This document shows positions 1 through 12,868 of a stretch of DNA of 64,000 nucleotides, in pieces. Under the pieces are notes generated by a model, which saw only the letters and a list, made by a program, of their open reading frames with translations, was not told the DNA's origin and ran no database searches. How positions within the stretch are numbered: position 1 is the stretch's first letter; each line of letters opens with the position of its first letter. Position numbers and translations under genes: made by a program. Location: positions 2,728,001 through 2,792,000 of the forward strand of contig NZ_CP088251.1 of assembly GCF_021117405.1 (NCBI RefSeq), read 5' to 3'. This DNA is from Frateuria edaphi (GTDB lineage: Bacteria; Pseudomonadota; Gammaproteobacteria; Xanthomonadales; Rhodanobacteraceae).

Positions 1-819
1 TGCCCCACTGCCGCGCTCATCGCCGCCGACCCGTACGTCGCCTACGCGAAGATCGCCGCGCTGTTCGAGCGTCTGCCAGCCGCCCCTCGCGGCATCCACC
101 CCAGCGCGGTCGTCGCCACCAGCGCGAAAGTGAGCGCCAGCGCCAGCGTCGGGCCACACTGCGTGATCGAGGACGGCGCGGTGGTCGAGGATGGTGCGGT
201 GCTCGGCCCGCACTGCATCATCGGTCCGGACTGCACGGTGGGCGCGCAATCGCGGCTGGTCGCGCGCGTGACACTCGTGACGCGGGTGACGCTGGGCAGG
301 CGGGTGCTGGTGCACCCGGGCGCGGTGATCGGTTCGGACGGCTTCGGCCTGGCCTTCGAGCGCGACCACTGGGTGAAGATCCCACAGCTGGGCGGCGTGC
401 GCATCGGCGACGATTGCGAGATCGGCGCCAACACCACGATCGACCGCGGCGCGCTGGAAGACACCGTGCTGGAAGAGGATGTGCGGCTAGACAACCAGAT
501 CCAGATCGCCCACAACGTCCACATCGGCGCGCACACGGCCATGGCCGGCTGCGCCGCAGTCGCGGGCAGCGCCCGGATCGGCCGCTACTGCCAGATCGGT
601 GGCAACGCGGGCGTGCTTGGCCATCTGGAGCTGGCCGACCGGGTTACCATTACCGCCAAGAGCCTGGTCACGCATTCGATTCGCGAGCCGGGCGAATATT
701 CCTCGGGCGTGCCGCTGCAGGACAACCGCCAGTGGCGCAAGAACGCTGCCCGCTTCAAGCACCTGGATCAGTACGCGCGCCGCCTGTCGGCGCTGGAGAA
801 GGACAGTAACGATGAGTGA
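1..819 (+). CDS. lpxD: UDP-3-O-acylglucosamine N-acyltransferase LpxD (5' partial)
   Basis: This is the third committed step of lipid A synthesis: LpxD transfers a 3-hydroxyacyl chain from acyl-ACP to the 2-amino group of UDP-3-O-acylglucosamine in the cytoplasm. The frame is open from base 1, so the start lies outside the window; 272 residues are visible against about 340 in the family, so roughly 70 N-terminal residues are missing. The visible part is a left-handed beta-helix built of hexapeptide repeats, for example IGPDCTVG and [10 protein letters not shown]. The conserved AHN histidine, which is catalytic in the family, is codon 171 of the visible part. The stop overlaps the fabZ start by 8 bases, as expected for the lpxD-fabZ-lpxA-lpxB operon. 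Confidence 0.97.
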   Translation, partial: CPTAALIAADPYVAYAKIAALFERLPAAPRGIHPSAVVATSAKVSASASVGPHCVIEDGAVVEDGAVLGPHCIIGPDCTVGAQSRLVARVTLVTRVTLGRRVLVHPGAVIGSDGFGLAFERDHWVKIPQLGGVRIGDDCEIGANTTIDRGALEDTVLEEDVRLDNQIQIAHNVHIGAHTAMAGCAAVAGSARIGRYCQIGGNAGVLGHLELADRVTITAKSLVTHSIREPGEYSSGVPLQDNRQWRKNAARFKHLDQYARRLSALEKDSNDE

Positions 820-1285
820 CAACCCCGCGACCTTGGCCCTGCCGGTCAACGTGGAGCAGATCCAGCAACTGCTGCCGCACCGCTATCCGTTCCTGCTGGT
901 CGACCGCGTGATCGAACTGGTGCCGGACAAGAGCGTGGTGGCACTGAAGAACGTGACCATCAACGAACACTTCTTCCTCGGCCATTTCCCCGGCCATCCG
1001 GTCATGCCCGGCGTGCTGATCGTCGAGGCGATGGCCCAGGCCGCCGGCCTGCTGACGCAGATATCCAGCCGCATGAAGGGCGACCAGGGCAGCCCGCTGT
1101 TCTACCTGGCCAAGGTCGACAACGCCCGCTTCAACGCCCCGGTCGTACCCGGCGACCAGTTGCGCCTGGAAGTCTCGCTCAAGCGCCTGATGCGCGGCAT
1201 GGGCCTGTTCGTCGCCCGCTCGCTGGTCGAAGGCAAGGAGGTGGCCAGCTGCGAGCTGATGTGCGCCGCGAGGGCCGACAAATGA
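812..1285 (+). CDS. fabZ: 3-hydroxyacyl-[acyl-carrier-protein] dehydratase FabZ
   Basis: FabZ dehydrates 3-hydroxyacyl-ACP to trans-2-enoyl-ACP in fatty acid elongation and competes with LpxA/LpxD for hydroxyacyl-ACP. The 157-residue protein is a single hot-dog domain. The active-site segment [20 protein letters not shown] contains the family catalytic His (H58) and Glu (E72). The ATG at 812 is chosen because it gives the normal N-terminus ([12 protein letters not shown]) and overlaps the lpxD stop by 8 bases; the frame stays open upstream but that part is lpxD read out of frame. The TGA overlaps the lpxA ATG (ATGA), which implies translational coupling. Confidence 0.98.
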   Translation: MSDNPATLALPVNVEQIQQLLPHRYPFLLVDRVIELVPDKSVVALKNVTINEHFFLGHFPGHPVMPGVLIVEAMAQAAGLLTQISSRMKGDQGSPLFYLAKVDNARFNAPVVPGDQLRLEVSLKRLMRGMGLFVARSLVEGKEVASCELMCAARADK

Positions 1286-2055
1286 TCCATCCCACCGCGC
1301 AGATCGATCCCAGTGCCGTCATCGGCAGGAATGTCGCCATTGGCGCCTACAGCGTGATCGGTGCGGAGGTGGAGATCGGCGAGGGGACGGTGATCGGCCC
1401 GCACGTGGTGATCGAGGGCCCGACGCGGATCGGGCGCGAAAACCGGATCAGCCAGTTTGCCTCGATCGGCGGCGCGGCGCAGGACAAGAAGTTTTCCGGC
1501 GAGCGCACCGAACTGGTGATCGGCGACCGCAACCTGATCCGCGAATTCGTCACCATCAACCGCGGTACCGGCGAGGGCGGCGGCATCACCCGCATCGGCG
1601 ACGACAACTGGCTGCTCGCCTACGTGCATATCGCGCACGACTGCCAGGTCGGCAACCGCGTGGTGTTCTCCAACTACTCGGCCCTGGCCGGACACGTGGA
1701 AATCGGCGACTGGGTGATCGTTTCCGGTTACGCCGGCGTGCATCAGTTCTGCAAGGTCGGCGCGCACGCCTTCATTGGCATGGGCTGCCTGGTCGGCTCC
1801 GACGTGCCGCCGTTCGTGATGATGGCCAACGAGCAGCACGGCCGCCCGCGCGGCATCAACAGCGAGGGCCTCAAGCGCCGCGGCTTCGATGCGCCGCGCA
1901 TTTCGGCGATCAAGCGCGCCTACCGCACGCTGTACATGGCCGGGCTGTCGCTGCCGGAGGCGCGCGTGCAGCTCGCCACCCAGGCGCAGGACAGCGACGA
2001 CGTGCGCGAGATGCTCGCATTCCTGGAGCGCAGCGAGCGCTCGCTGGCGCGGTAA
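1282..2055 (+). CDS. lpxA: acyl-ACP--UDP-N-acetylglucosamine O-acyltransferase LpxA
   Basis: LpxA performs the first step of lipid A synthesis, transferring a 3-hydroxyacyl group from ACP to O-3 of UDP-GlcNAc. The protein has 257 residues, close to the family length. It is an N-terminal left-handed beta-helix of hexapeptide repeats ([16 protein letters not shown] and similar) followed by a helical C-terminal part. The catalytic His of the family falls in LAGHVEIG at about residue 138, and the conserved GVHQFC and EGLKRRGF segments are present. The start at 1282 overlaps the fabZ stop. An upstream in-frame GTG at 1261 would add seven residues of fabZ-derived sequence and is less likely. Confidence 0.98.
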   Translation: MIHPTAQIDPSAVIGRNVAIGAYSVIGAEVEIGEGTVIGPHVVIEGPTRIGRENRISQFASIGGAAQDKKFSGERTELVIGDRNLIREFVTINRGTGEGGGITRIGDDNWLLAYVHIAHDCQVGNRVVFSNYSALAGHVEIGDWVIVSGYAGVHQFCKVGAHAFIGMGCLVGSDVPPFVMMANEQHGRPRGINSEGLKRRGFDAPRISAIKRAYRTLYMAGLSLPEARVQLATQAQDSDDVREMLAFLERSERSLAR

Positions 2056-2154
2056 TCGAGCGCGATCGCGTCCGCCTCTCCGCGTTACGGTGCCGGCCGG
2101 CCCGGGCCGCTGTTGCGGTGACCCCCGCCGCCTTCGCCGCTACACTGCCGCTCC

Positions 2155-3351
2155 ATGAGTTCCTCCCCCCTCATCGCCCTCATCGCCGGCGAAGACTCCG
2201 GCGACCAGCTCGGCGCCGAGCTGATCGCCGCGCTGCGCAAGCGCTATCCGCAGGCCCGCTTCGTCGGTATCGGCGGCGCGCGCATGCAGCGCGAGGGTTT
2301 CGAGTCCTGGTACGACATCCGCGAGCTGTCGGTGATGGGTTTCGCCGAAGTGGTCCGGCACCTGCCGCGGCTGCTGCGCCTGCGCAAGGCGCTGCTCGGT
2401 CGCCTGCGCGAGGCGCGCCCGGACGTGGTGGTCGGTATCGACGCGCCGGACTTCAACCTCGGCGTGGAACGTCGCCTGCGCGAGGCGGGACTGCGCACCG
2501 TTCACTACGTCAGCCCCTCGGTATGGGCCTGGCGCGAAAAACGTGCGGAGAAGATCGGCCTGAGCGCCGATCAAGTGCTGTGCCTGTTCCCGATGGAGCC
2601 ACCGATCTACCAACGCCACGGCGTCGATGCCCGTTTCGTCGGCCACCCGCTGGCCGACCGCTTCGCGCTGGTTTCCGACCGCGTGGGCGCGCGCGACGTG
2701 CTGCAACTGCCGCAGGACGCGCCGGTGCTCGCCGTACTCCCAGGTAGCCGGCCTTCGGAAATCGACAGGCTGGGCACGATCTTTATTGACGCGGCCCGTC
2801 GCGTTGGCGCGGCCCTGCCCGGCCTTCGCATCGTGGTCCCCGCGGCCAACCCACAAGTGCACGCGCGCCTGAAGGCGCTGCTGGCCAGTGGCCCGCGCGA
2901 CGAGAGCGCACCGCTGCTGATCGAAGGGCATGCGCACGAAGCCATGCAGGCCGCCGACGTGGTGTTGCTCGCCTCCGGCACTGCCACGCTCGAAGCGATG
3001 CTGGCCAAGCGGCCAATGGTGGTCGGCTACCGCGTGTCGCCGTGGAGCTATCGCATCGCCCGCGCTTTCAACATGCTCAAGACCGACGTCTACGCGCTGC
3101 CGAACATCCTGGCGCGCGCCTGCGGCCTGGGCCAGGACAAGGTGGTTCCCGAGCTGATGCAGGACGAATGCACGGCGGAGAACCTCGCCCGGGCGACGCT
3201 GGCGCTGTTTGCCGACAGCGAACGGCGCGGCCAGGTAGTCGCCGCGTTCGAGCACTTGCACCGGGCGCTGCGCGGCTCCGAGGAAGGGGGCGCGGGCGAA
3301 CGCGCGGCCGCTGCCGTGGCCGAGTTGCTGGAGACTCCGCGTGCGTCCTGA
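2155..3351 (+). CDS. lpxB: lipid-A-disaccharide synthase LpxB
   Basis: LpxB condenses UDP-2,3-diacylglucosamine with lipid X to form the lipid A disaccharide at the inner face of the cytoplasmic membrane. The 398-residue protein is a GT19 glycosyltransferase. It shows the N-terminal [15 protein letters not shown] motif, the [14 protein letters not shown] segment and the late [13 protein letters not shown] nucleotide-sugar region. It starts 99 bases after lpxA, a wider gap than elsewhere in the operon, and overlaps rnhB by 11 bases. Confidence 0.97.
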   Translation: MSSSPLIALIAGEDSGDQLGAELIAALRKRYPQARFVGIGGARMQREGFESWYDIRELSVMGFAEVVRHLPRLLRLRKALLGRLREARPDVVVGIDAPDFNLGVERRLREAGLRTVHYVSPSVWAWREKRAEKIGLSADQVLCLFPMEPPIYQRHGVDARFVGHPLADRFALVSDRVGARDVLQLPQDAPVLAVLPGSRPSEIDRLGTIFIDAARRVGAALPGLRIVVPAANPQVHARLKALLASGPRDESAPLLIEGHAHEAMQAADVVLLASGTATLEAMLAKRPMVVGYRVSPWSYRIARAFNMLKTDVYALPNILARACGLGQDKVVPELMQDECTAENLARATLALFADSERRGQVVAAFEHLHRALRGSEEGGAGERAAAAVAELLETPRAS

Positions 3352-4084
3352 CGATCTCGACGAAGCCACCGCTCTGCTTCCTCGATCCTCAGTGGATAGC
3401 ACGGTGGGGAGCGGCCTTCGCGACGCATTGGTCGCGGAGCGCGCCCCGAGTGGAGAAGAAACCGGTTCACCGGTACCTCCAGCCAAGGCCGCGCCAAGAA
3501 CCAGGCGTCTCATCGCCGGCGTGGATGAAGCCGGTCGCGGCCCACTGGCCGGCCCGCTGGCGGTCGCGGCCGTGATCCTCAACCCGCGGCACAAGATCGA
3601 AGGCCTGGACGACTCCAAGAAACTCACCGAGGCCCGCCGCGAAGCGCTCTACGCGCAGATCGTCCAGCGCGCGCTGGCCTGGCACGTGGTGCTGGTCGAG
3701 GTGGATGAGATCGATCGCATCAACATCTTCCAGGCGACCATGGCCGGGATGTGTCGCGCCGTGGCCGGCCTGAAGGTTGCCGCGCACGAGGCCTGGGTCG
3801 ACGGCAACCAGCTGCCCAAGGCCCTGCCCTGTCCCGGCAAGGCCATCATCGGCGGCGACGCGTTGAAGCCTGCGATCAGTGCCGCCTCGATCATCGCCAA
3901 GGTCACCCGCGATCGGCTGATGTGCACGCTGGACGCGCACCATCCCGGCTACGGTTTCGCCAGCCACAAGGGTTATTCCACCCCCGAACACCTGGCCGCG
4001 CTCCGGCAGCTCGGGCCCTGTGCGCTGCACCGGCGCAGCTTTGCGCCCGTGAAGCTTCTGTTCGACCAGGGCACCCTGTTCTGA
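3341..4084 (+). CDS. rnhB: ribonuclease HII
   Basis: RNase HII cuts the RNA strand of RNA-DNA hybrids and removes single misincorporated ribonucleotides. The catalytic core begins at [15 protein letters not shown] (D62, E63) and includes DDSKKL and the later KVTRDRLM region. At 247 residues it is about 50 longer than typical RnhB because of an N-terminal low-complexity extension of about 55 residues. The GTG at 3341 is supported by GGAG at 3330-3333 with 7-base spacing and by overlap with lpxB; a later GTG near 3392 has no visible ribosome binding site. The lpxB-rnhB-dnaE order is the classic gammaproteobacterial one. Confidence 0.94.
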   Translation: MRPDDLDEATALLPRSSVDSTVGSGLRDALVAERAPSGEETGSPVPPAKAAPRTRRLIAGVDEAGRGPLAGPLAVAAVILNPRHKIEGLDDSKKLTEARREALYAQIVQRALAWHVVLVEVDEIDRINIFQATMAGMCRAVAGLKVAAHEAWVDGNQLPKALPCPGKAIIGGDALKPAISAASIIAKVTRDRLMCTLDAHHPGYGFASHKGYSTPEHLAALRQLGPCALHRRSFAPVKLLFDQGTLF

Positions 4085-4161
4085 CATACGATGACGCGTC
4101 GCGCCGGGAGGCGTGACGCCGCGCACCTTCAGTGGCCAGCTGTTCGTCGGGGGAGAAACGC

Positions 4162-4695
4162 ATGCTTCGCAAGATCGCATTGGCCCTGCTGGGTCTGGCG
4201 TTGGGCTTTGGCGCCCGCGCGGACGTCAAACCGGGCGAACCCGCGCCTTCCGCGCTCGGCTCGGACCTGCACGGGCACGCGCTCGACGTGCCGGCACTGC
4301 ACGGCAAGGTCGTGGTGCTCAGCTTCTGGGCCACCTGGTGTGGCTACTGCATGAAGGAGATGCCGGTACTGGCCAGCCTTCAGAACGTCGCGGACGAAAA
4401 GCACCTCCCGCTGCAGGTCGTGCTGATCAACTCCCAGGAAGACCGCGACGTCTTCCGCCACACCAGCGGCGTGCTGCGCAGGCAGGCGCCGGGCGTGCTC
4501 GCCACCTGGGACCGCCACGGCGAGATCGGCAAGCCCTACGGCGCCGACCGCAGCATTCCCGTGATGGTGATGCTGCGACGGGATGGCACGGTAGCGCACG
4601 TGCACGTCGGCTACGGAGAGGACATGCTCGACAGCCTGCTCGCCGAGATCAACGCGTTGCTGCAGGAACCGCAGGCCGCGGCAAAGGGCTCCTGA
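4162..4695 (+). CDS. TlpA-like periplasmic thiol:disulfide oxidoreductase
   Basis: The product is a 177-residue exported thioredoxin-fold protein. It has a short signal peptide (residues 1-20, cleavage likely after GARA), the AhpC/TSA-Redoxin style start KPGEPAPS, the active site WATWCGYC (C60 and C63) and a cis-proline segment SIPVMVM. The family reduces or oxidises disulfides in periplasmic proteins, for example in cytochrome c maturation. The ATG at 4162 is preferred over frames starting upstream because GGGGGAGAAACGC lies just before it and because it yields an intact signal peptide. It sits between rnhB and dnaE, where classical operons have no such gene. No partner reductase is adjacent, so the substrate is unknown. 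Confidence 0.88.
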   Translation: MLRKIALALLGLALGFGARADVKPGEPAPSALGSDLHGHALDVPALHGKVVVLSFWATWCGYCMKEMPVLASLQNVADEKHLPLQVVLINSQEDRDVFRHTSGVLRRQAPGVLATWDRHGEIGKPYGADRSIPVMVMLRRDGTVAHVHVGYGEDMLDSLLAEINALLQEPQAAAKGS

Positions 4696-4898
4696 CCGCG
4701 CTGCCCGGCGGGCCGATCGTCCTCGCGACCGGGCGCGACAACGCGCTGCACACCGGGGGAAAATAGGCCATAGGTCTATGCAACTTTTCGCGAAAGTGGA
4801 GCATCCTATCCACGTGGGAAGACGGCCAAGCGGCCTCTTCCAGCGTTCGCACGGACGCCGTGTCCTCCACCGCGGAACCCCTCCGCAGGAGTCGTGCC

Positions 4899-5105
4899 AT
4901 GTTGTCGCGCTTCTTCCACGTGCGCTCTGCACTCAAGCCCTTCGCCGCGCCATCGGCCAGTCCCACCGTCGAAGCCGACGAGGCTCGACCAGCCAGCGAT
5001 CCCTACTACCACCACGTCGACTACGACCGGCATTCGCTGGAGACCAGCGGCTTCGACCACTATGTCGAGTGGAACGAGGACGACGAGCGGTTTTTCGTCC
5101 ATTGA
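4899..5105 (+). CDS. small hypothetical protein rich in His, Tyr and acidic residues
   Basis: A 68-residue protein of unknown function. The ATG at 4899 is chosen because GCAGGAG lies a few bases upstream; an in-frame GTG at 4860 lacks such a site. The first 25 residues are basic and hydrophobic (MLSRFFHVRSALKPF). The last 33 are unusually rich in Asp, Glu, His and Tyr (DPYYHHVDYDRHS, EWNEDDERFFVH), which could bind metal, but this is speculation. It lies 99 bases before dnaE on the same strand. Strand-consistent context and the ribosome binding site favour a real gene. Confidence 0.55.
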   Translation: MLSRFFHVRSALKPFAAPSASPTVEADEARPASDPYYHHVDYDRHSLETSGFDHYVEWNEDDERFFVH

Positions 5106-5203
5106 GCACGGCCGCGAGGCCGTCTCCGCTGTCAAGCTTGTGGGAAGCGGGCACCGCAGCGTAGCCTTCACGGACTAAGCCGGGGAATGCTCCCGAGTCC
5201 TTG

Positions 5204-8743
<3,540 letters not shown>

Positions 8744-8945
8744 TCCCAAACCCTCCCCTACCCCAGAAAACGCCGTCCACCCTGAGCGCAGGCCGCGGTG
8801 CCGAAATCGAAGGCGGCCTCTGTGCGGACGCGGCGCCGGGGTTCGCGCCGCCACGCCCAGCGCGAGCCGCCCCATACGCGCCCGTTCCCGCCTTTGCACC
8901 CACCCCGGCTATACTGGCCCGCTCAGCGTCACGAATCGCCTGCGA

Positions 8946-9902
8946 ATGAACCCCAACTTCCTCGATTTCGAACAACCGCTCGCCGAACTGGAAGCGAAGA
9001 TCGAAGAACTGCGCCATGCCAGCCATGGCCAGGCGTTCAACATCGACGAGGAAGTCGCGCGCCTGCGCGAGAAGCTCAAGGTCAAGACCGCCGAGATCTT
9101 CCGCAACCTCAACTCCTGGCAGATCACCCAGCTTTCGCGCCATCCGGCGCGGCCCTACACGCTCGACTACATCGGCGTGATCTGCGAGGAGTTTCAGGAA
9201 CTGGCCGGTGACCGTGCGTTTTCCGATGACGCCGCCATCGTCGGCGGCCTGGGCCGAATCAACGGCCGGCCGGTGATGATCATCGGCCACCAGAAGGGCC
9301 GCGACACCAAGACCAAGGTACGCCGCAACTTCGGCATGCCCCGCCCTGAGGGTTACCGCAAGGCGCTGCGCCTGATGAAGATGGCCGAGCGCTTCGGCCT
9401 GCCGCTGCTGACCTTCATCGACACCCCCGGCGCCTACCCCGGCGTGGGCGCCGAGGAGCGTGGCCAGAGCGAGGCGATCGCCCGCAACCTGCTGGAAATG
9501 GCCGACCTGAAGACCCCGATCGTGTGCACGGTGATCGGCGAAGGCGGCTCCGGCGGCGCGCTGGCGATCGGCGTGGGCGACCGCGTCAACATGCTCCAGT
9601 ACTCGACCTATTCGGTGATCTCGCCCGAAGGCTGCGCCTCGATCCTGTGGAAGAGCCAGGACAAGGCGCGCGACGCCGCCGAGGCGCTGGGCATGACCGC
9701 GCCGCGCCTGCACGAGCTCGGCCTGGTCGACAAGGTGATCCGCGAGCCGCTGGGCGGCGCCCACCGCAACGCGCGCTCGATGGCGGTGCGCCTCAAGGCC
9801 GTGCTGATGAACCAGCTCGACGAACTCGAAGCGATCGCCGCGCCGGACCTGCTGGAGCAGCGTTACCAGCGCCTGCGCAGCTACGGCGCCTACGCGGAAT
9901 AA
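8946..9902 (+). CDS. accA: acetyl-CoA carboxylase carboxyltransferase subunit alpha
   Basis: AccA forms, with AccD, the carboxyltransferase half of acetyl-CoA carboxylase that makes malonyl-CoA for fatty acid synthesis. The 318-residue protein begins [19 protein letters not shown], the family start, and carries [39 protein letters not shown] and [15 protein letters not shown], which form the crotonase-fold active-site and oxyanion regions. An upstream extension of the frame is rejected because the ATG at 8946 gives the family N-terminus. The dnaE-accA order is conserved widely. Confidence 0.98.
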   Translation: MNPNFLDFEQPLAELEAKIEELRHASHGQAFNIDEEVARLREKLKVKTAEIFRNLNSWQITQLSRHPARPYTLDYIGVICEEFQELAGDRAFSDDAAIVGGLGRINGRPVMIIGHQKGRDTKTKVRRNFGMPRPEGYRKALRLMKMAERFGLPLLTFIDTPGAYPGVGAEERGQSEAIARNLLEMADLKTPIVCTVIGEGGSGGALAIGVGDRVNMLQYSTYSVISPEGCASILWKSQDKARDAAEALGMTAPRLHELGLVDKVIREPLGGAHRNARSMAVRLKAVLMNQLDELEAIAAPDLLEQRYQRLRSYGAYAE

Positions 9903-9906
9903 GTCC

Positions 9907-10293
9907 ATGACCGGCGTGCGCGGCCTCGCCCATGCCAACATCCGCGCACCCGAGGCGATGATCGAGCGCCTGCGCCGCTTCTACATCGACGTGGTGGGCC
10001 TGCGCGAAGGCCCGCGGCCGGCGTTCCGCTCCGGCTCGCGCGGCCATTGGCTCTACGCCGGCGAGACCGACGTGCTGCACCTGACCGTCGCAGGGCCGGG
10101 TGATGCAGTTCCCACGCGAACCGGCCACCTCAACCATCTTGCCTTCGCCTGTACCGACCTCGACGTCACCCGCGCGCGCCTGGACGCGAGCGGGCTGGCG
10201 TACGAGGTCGACGGGGTGGACGAACTGGGCCAGGTGCAACTTTTCCTCACCGATCCCAGCGGCCTGGACATCGAGCTCAACTTCAGCCGCTGA
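9907..10293 (+). CDS. VOC-family (glyoxalase/dioxygenase fold) protein
   Basis: A 128-residue protein with a single vicinal-oxygen-chelate domain of two beta-alpha-beta-beta-beta modules. Module one includes ANIRAPEAMIERLRRFYIDVVGL; module two includes HLNHLAFACTDLDVTRARLD and ends DPSGLDIELNFS, the typical Glu-bearing final strand. Candidate metal ligands are the His in LNHLAF and the Glu in IELNFS. The substrate cannot be told from sequence; members include glyoxalases, isomerases and antibiotic-binding proteins. It starts 4 bases after accA and is probably co-transcribed. Confidence 0.8.
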   Translation: MTGVRGLAHANIRAPEAMIERLRRFYIDVVGLREGPRPAFRSGSRGHWLYAGETDVLHLTVAGPGDAVPTRTGHLNHLAFACTDLDVTRARLDASGLAYEVDGVDELGQVQLFLTDPSGLDIELNFSR

Positions 10294-10297
10294 TCCC

Positions 10298-10354
10298 GTG
10301 GGAGCGTACGTCTGCGCGACCGGGATGCCTGCGGTCGCGCGGTTGCTCCTACAC
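10298..10354. repeat. REP-like palindromic intergenic element
   Basis: An imperfect palindrome opening with GTGGGAGC and closing with GCTCCTACAC, with an inner GCGCGACC/GGTCGCGC pair. Related elements occur at 19853-19910 and 46694-46758. It lies between the VOC gene and the NYN gene and could end transcription of the accA unit. Confidence 0.6.
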
Positions 10355-10406
10355 GAGCCACGCCCGCCCACGGTTACTATCGGGGTCCGTCCCGAAGGGC
10401 ATCGCC

Positions 10407-11162
10407 ATGGCCGACCACGCCAAGCTCGCCGTATTGATCGACGCCGACAACGCCCAGCCCGGCCTGGCCGAGGGCCTCCTCGCCGAAGTGGCCCGCTACG
10501 GCACCGCCCACGTCAAGCGCGCCTACGGCGACTGGACGGACAACCACCTGCGTGGCTGGAAGGACCGGCTGCTGGACCTGTCGATCCAGCCGATCCAGCA
10601 GTTCGGCTACACCAAGGGCAAGAACGCCACCGACTCGGCGATGATCATCGATGCGATGGATCTGCTTTACACCGGCCGCTTCGACGGCTTCTGCATCGTC
10701 TCCAGCGACAGCGACTTCACGACGCTCGCGCGCCGCATCCGGGAATCGGGCCTGACCGTCTACGGCTTCGGCGAACGCAAGACACCCGGGCCGTTCGTCG
10801 CCGCCTGCGACAAGTTCATCTACACCGACGTGCTCGGCGAACCCGACAGCGACAACGAGAAGCCCGCCGAGCCCGCGCAGCGCATGAACACGCAGGAGCT
10901 GCGCCAGGACGCGCGGCTGGTCAATCTGCTGCGCAATGCGATCGAGGACGCCGCCGACGATACGGGCTGGGCGGGCCTCGGCGCCGTCGGCAGCATGGTC
11001 AGCAAGCGCGCGCCGGAGTTCGACTCGCGCAACTGGGGCTACGGCAAGTTGAGCGGCCTCATCGGCGCGATCGGGCTGTTCGAGACCGAAGACCGCCAGC
11101 TCGGCAACGGCAAGCACATCTACGTGCGCAACAAGAAGAAGAAACCGTCCGGCCGTGAGTAG
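10407..11162 (+). CDS. NYN-domain (PIN-like) nuclease with C-terminal LOTUS/OST-HTH domain
   Basis: The N-terminal 145 residues are a NYN domain, a PIN-like RNase fold. The acidic metal-binding set is visible as VLIDADNA (D12, D14), NATDSAMIIDAMD and CIVSSDSDF. The C-terminal part (from about residue 165, QELRQDARLVNLLRNAI to the end) resembles the LOTUS/OST-HTH RNA-binding domain with a winged-helix pattern (WGYGKLSGLI). The family is inferred to act on RNA; its target is unknown. The coding end overlaps tilS by 8 bases, so the two are translationally linked. Confidence 0.85.
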   Translation: MADHAKLAVLIDADNAQPGLAEGLLAEVARYGTAHVKRAYGDWTDNHLRGWKDRLLDLSIQPIQQFGYTKGKNATDSAMIIDAMDLLYTGRFDGFCIVSSDSDFTTLARRIRESGLTVYGFGERKTPGPFVAACDKFIYTDVLGEPDSDNEKPAEPAQRMNTQELRQDARLVNLLRNAIEDAADDTGWAGLGAVGSMVSKRAPEFDSRNWGYGKLSGLIGAIGLFETEDRQLGNGKHIYVRNKKKKPSGRE

Positions 11163-12459
11163 TCCGCGCACGCTGGCCGACACGCTCGGCCACGCCCTCG
11201 ACCGCCACCCGGACGGGCCGCTGTGCGTTGCCTTCAGCGGCGGGCCTGACTCGACCGCCCTGTTGCATGCGCTGGCCGCGCTGCCTCAGGCGCGCGCGCG
11301 CGGCCTGCGCGCGTTGCACGTGGACCACGGATTGCATCCGCAAAGCGGCGACTGGGCCACGCAGGCGGCGGCGTTCTGCGCAACGCTGGGTATCGACTGC
11401 GAGGTGCGCAGGGTCGAAGTCGCACGCGCCGGTGGCGAAGGCCTGGAAGCGGCCGCACGGCACGCGCGCTACGCCGCCTTTGCCGGCGCACTGCGTTCGG
11501 GCGAATGGCTGTTGCTGGGACATCACCGCGACGACCAGGTCGAGACGGTGCTGCTCAAGCTGCTTCGCGGTGCCGGTCCGCAGGGGCTCGGCGGCATGCG
11601 CGTGATCCGCCCGCTGGGTCGTGGCTGCCTCTGGCGCCCGCTGCTGGACCTGCCTCGCGAGGTGTTGCGTGCCTACGTCGAAGCCCACGCGCTGGCCTGC
11701 GTCGATGACCCGTCCAATCGCGACACCACCCTGGCGCGCAACCACCTGCGCCACGAGATCCTGCCGCGCCTGCGCCGGCACTGGCCGCACGCCGCCGATT
11801 CCATCCTGCACAGCGCCGCGCTCTGCCGCGCCGCGGATGAAAGTTTGCGAGCGCGTTGGCGGGACGCTTTCGCCGCGCTGCACGACCCCGCCAGCGGCAG
11901 CCTCGATGCCCAAGGCTGGCTCGCCCTCGACGCTGCACTGCGCGAGCCGCTGCTCGACCACTGGCTGCACGCTCGGGGCCTGCCCGCACCGACCGCTGCG
12001 CAGCGTCGGCAGATCGAGCGCCAGTGCCACGCCCGCGCAGGCCAGCAGCCGTGCGTGCGCTGGCCAGGGGCCGCGCTGCATATCTGGAAAGACAGGCTAT
12101 GGGCGCATGCGCCGCGGCCATCATTCGATCCGCGCTGGGAGGCCCGCTGGCACGGCGAGGCGTTGGCCCTGCCCGACGGCGGCCATCTCTCGCTTGCTCC
12201 GGCCCGCCGCCTGCCCACGCCTCTCACCGTGCGGCTGCGCCAGGGTGGCGAACGGATCAAGCCCCTCGGCGACCGCCACACCCGCGAGCTGCGCGACCTG
12301 TTCCAGCAGGTGGCGCTTGCGCCATGGCAGCGCGAAGCCTGTCCGCTGCTCTATGACGGAGACGAGCTGCTTGCGGTGGCCGACCTGTGGCGTACGGCTT
12401 CGGGCGCGGAGTTGTTCGAGGCGCTGGGCGCCTGGCCGCGCTGGATCCGGGCCGACTGA
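11155..12459 (+). CDS. tilS: tRNA(Ile)-lysidine synthase TilS
   Basis: TilS attaches lysine to C34 of the CAU anticodon of tRNA-Ile2, changing decoding to AUA; it is essential in most bacteria. The 434-residue protein shows the N-type ATP pyrophosphatase P-loop FSGGPDSTALLHAL (residues 27-40), the LLLGHHRDDQVETVLLKLLRG segment split across residues about 120-140, and the C-terminal TilS substrate-binding domain. Start is GTG at 11155, overlapping the NYN gene. It lies downstream of accA, as in many gammaproteobacteria. Confidence 0.96.
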   Translation: MSSPRTLADTLGHALDRHPDGPLCVAFSGGPDSTALLHALAALPQARARGLRALHVDHGLHPQSGDWATQAAAFCATLGIDCEVRRVEVARAGGEGLEAAARHARYAAFAGALRSGEWLLLGHHRDDQVETVLLKLLRGAGPQGLGGMRVIRPLGRGCLWRPLLDLPREVLRAYVEAHALACVDDPSNRDTTLARNHLRHEILPRLRRHWPHAADSILHSAALCRAADESLRARWRDAFAALHDPASGSLDAQGWLALDAALREPLLDHWLHARGLPAPTAAQRRQIERQCHARAGQQPCVRWPGAALHIWKDRLWAHAPRPSFDPRWEARWHGEALALPDGGHLSLAPARRLPTPLTVRLRQGGERIKPLGDRHTRELRDLFQQVALAPWQREACPLLYDGDELLAVADLWRTASGAELFEALGAWPRWIRAD

Positions 12460-12610
12460 GCGCCGCCGGCCCGCGCGGAAGCCCGCGCGTGGGCGATGCT
12501 TTTCATATCGAGCCGCCACGCCCACAAGTGGGCTTCTGCAAGGGAGTTCCAAGCTTCGGCTCCGCGCCGGACATTGATTCCAACCCCCTGCTGCGCTAGC
12601 GTTGCGGCCC

Positions 12611-12868
12611 ATGGCCAAACCCGCTCCCGCCTCCGCGGAAACCCCATCCGTCGCCGACTTCGAGCATTCGCTGGACGAACTCGAGCAGCTGGTGGCGCGC
12701 ATGGAAGGCGGCGAGTTGAGCCTGGACGAATCGCTGGCCTCGTTCGAGCGCGGCATCGGCCTCTACCGTCACTGCCAGCAGGCCCTGGACAAGGCCGAAC
12801 TGCGCGTGCGCCTGCTGCTCGATCCCGATGCGCCCGACGACGCCGAACCCTTCGAATCCGACCTCTGA
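12611..12868 (+). CDS. xseB: exodeoxyribonuclease VII small subunit
   Basis: XseB is the small subunit of exonuclease VII, which degrades single-stranded DNA. The protein has 85 residues. The body ([20 protein letters not shown] through [13 protein letters not shown]) is the all-helical family hairpin with the [14 protein letters not shown] signature. The ATG at 12611 gives the usual short disordered N-terminus; an in-frame TTG at 12602 is less likely. The 3' end overlaps ispA by 41 bases. The large subunit gene xseA is not in the window, which is usual. Confidence 0.95.
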   Translation: MAKPAPASAETPSVADFEHSLDELEQLVARMEGGELSLDESLASFERGIGLYRHCQQALDKAELRVRLLLDPDAPDDAEPFESDL

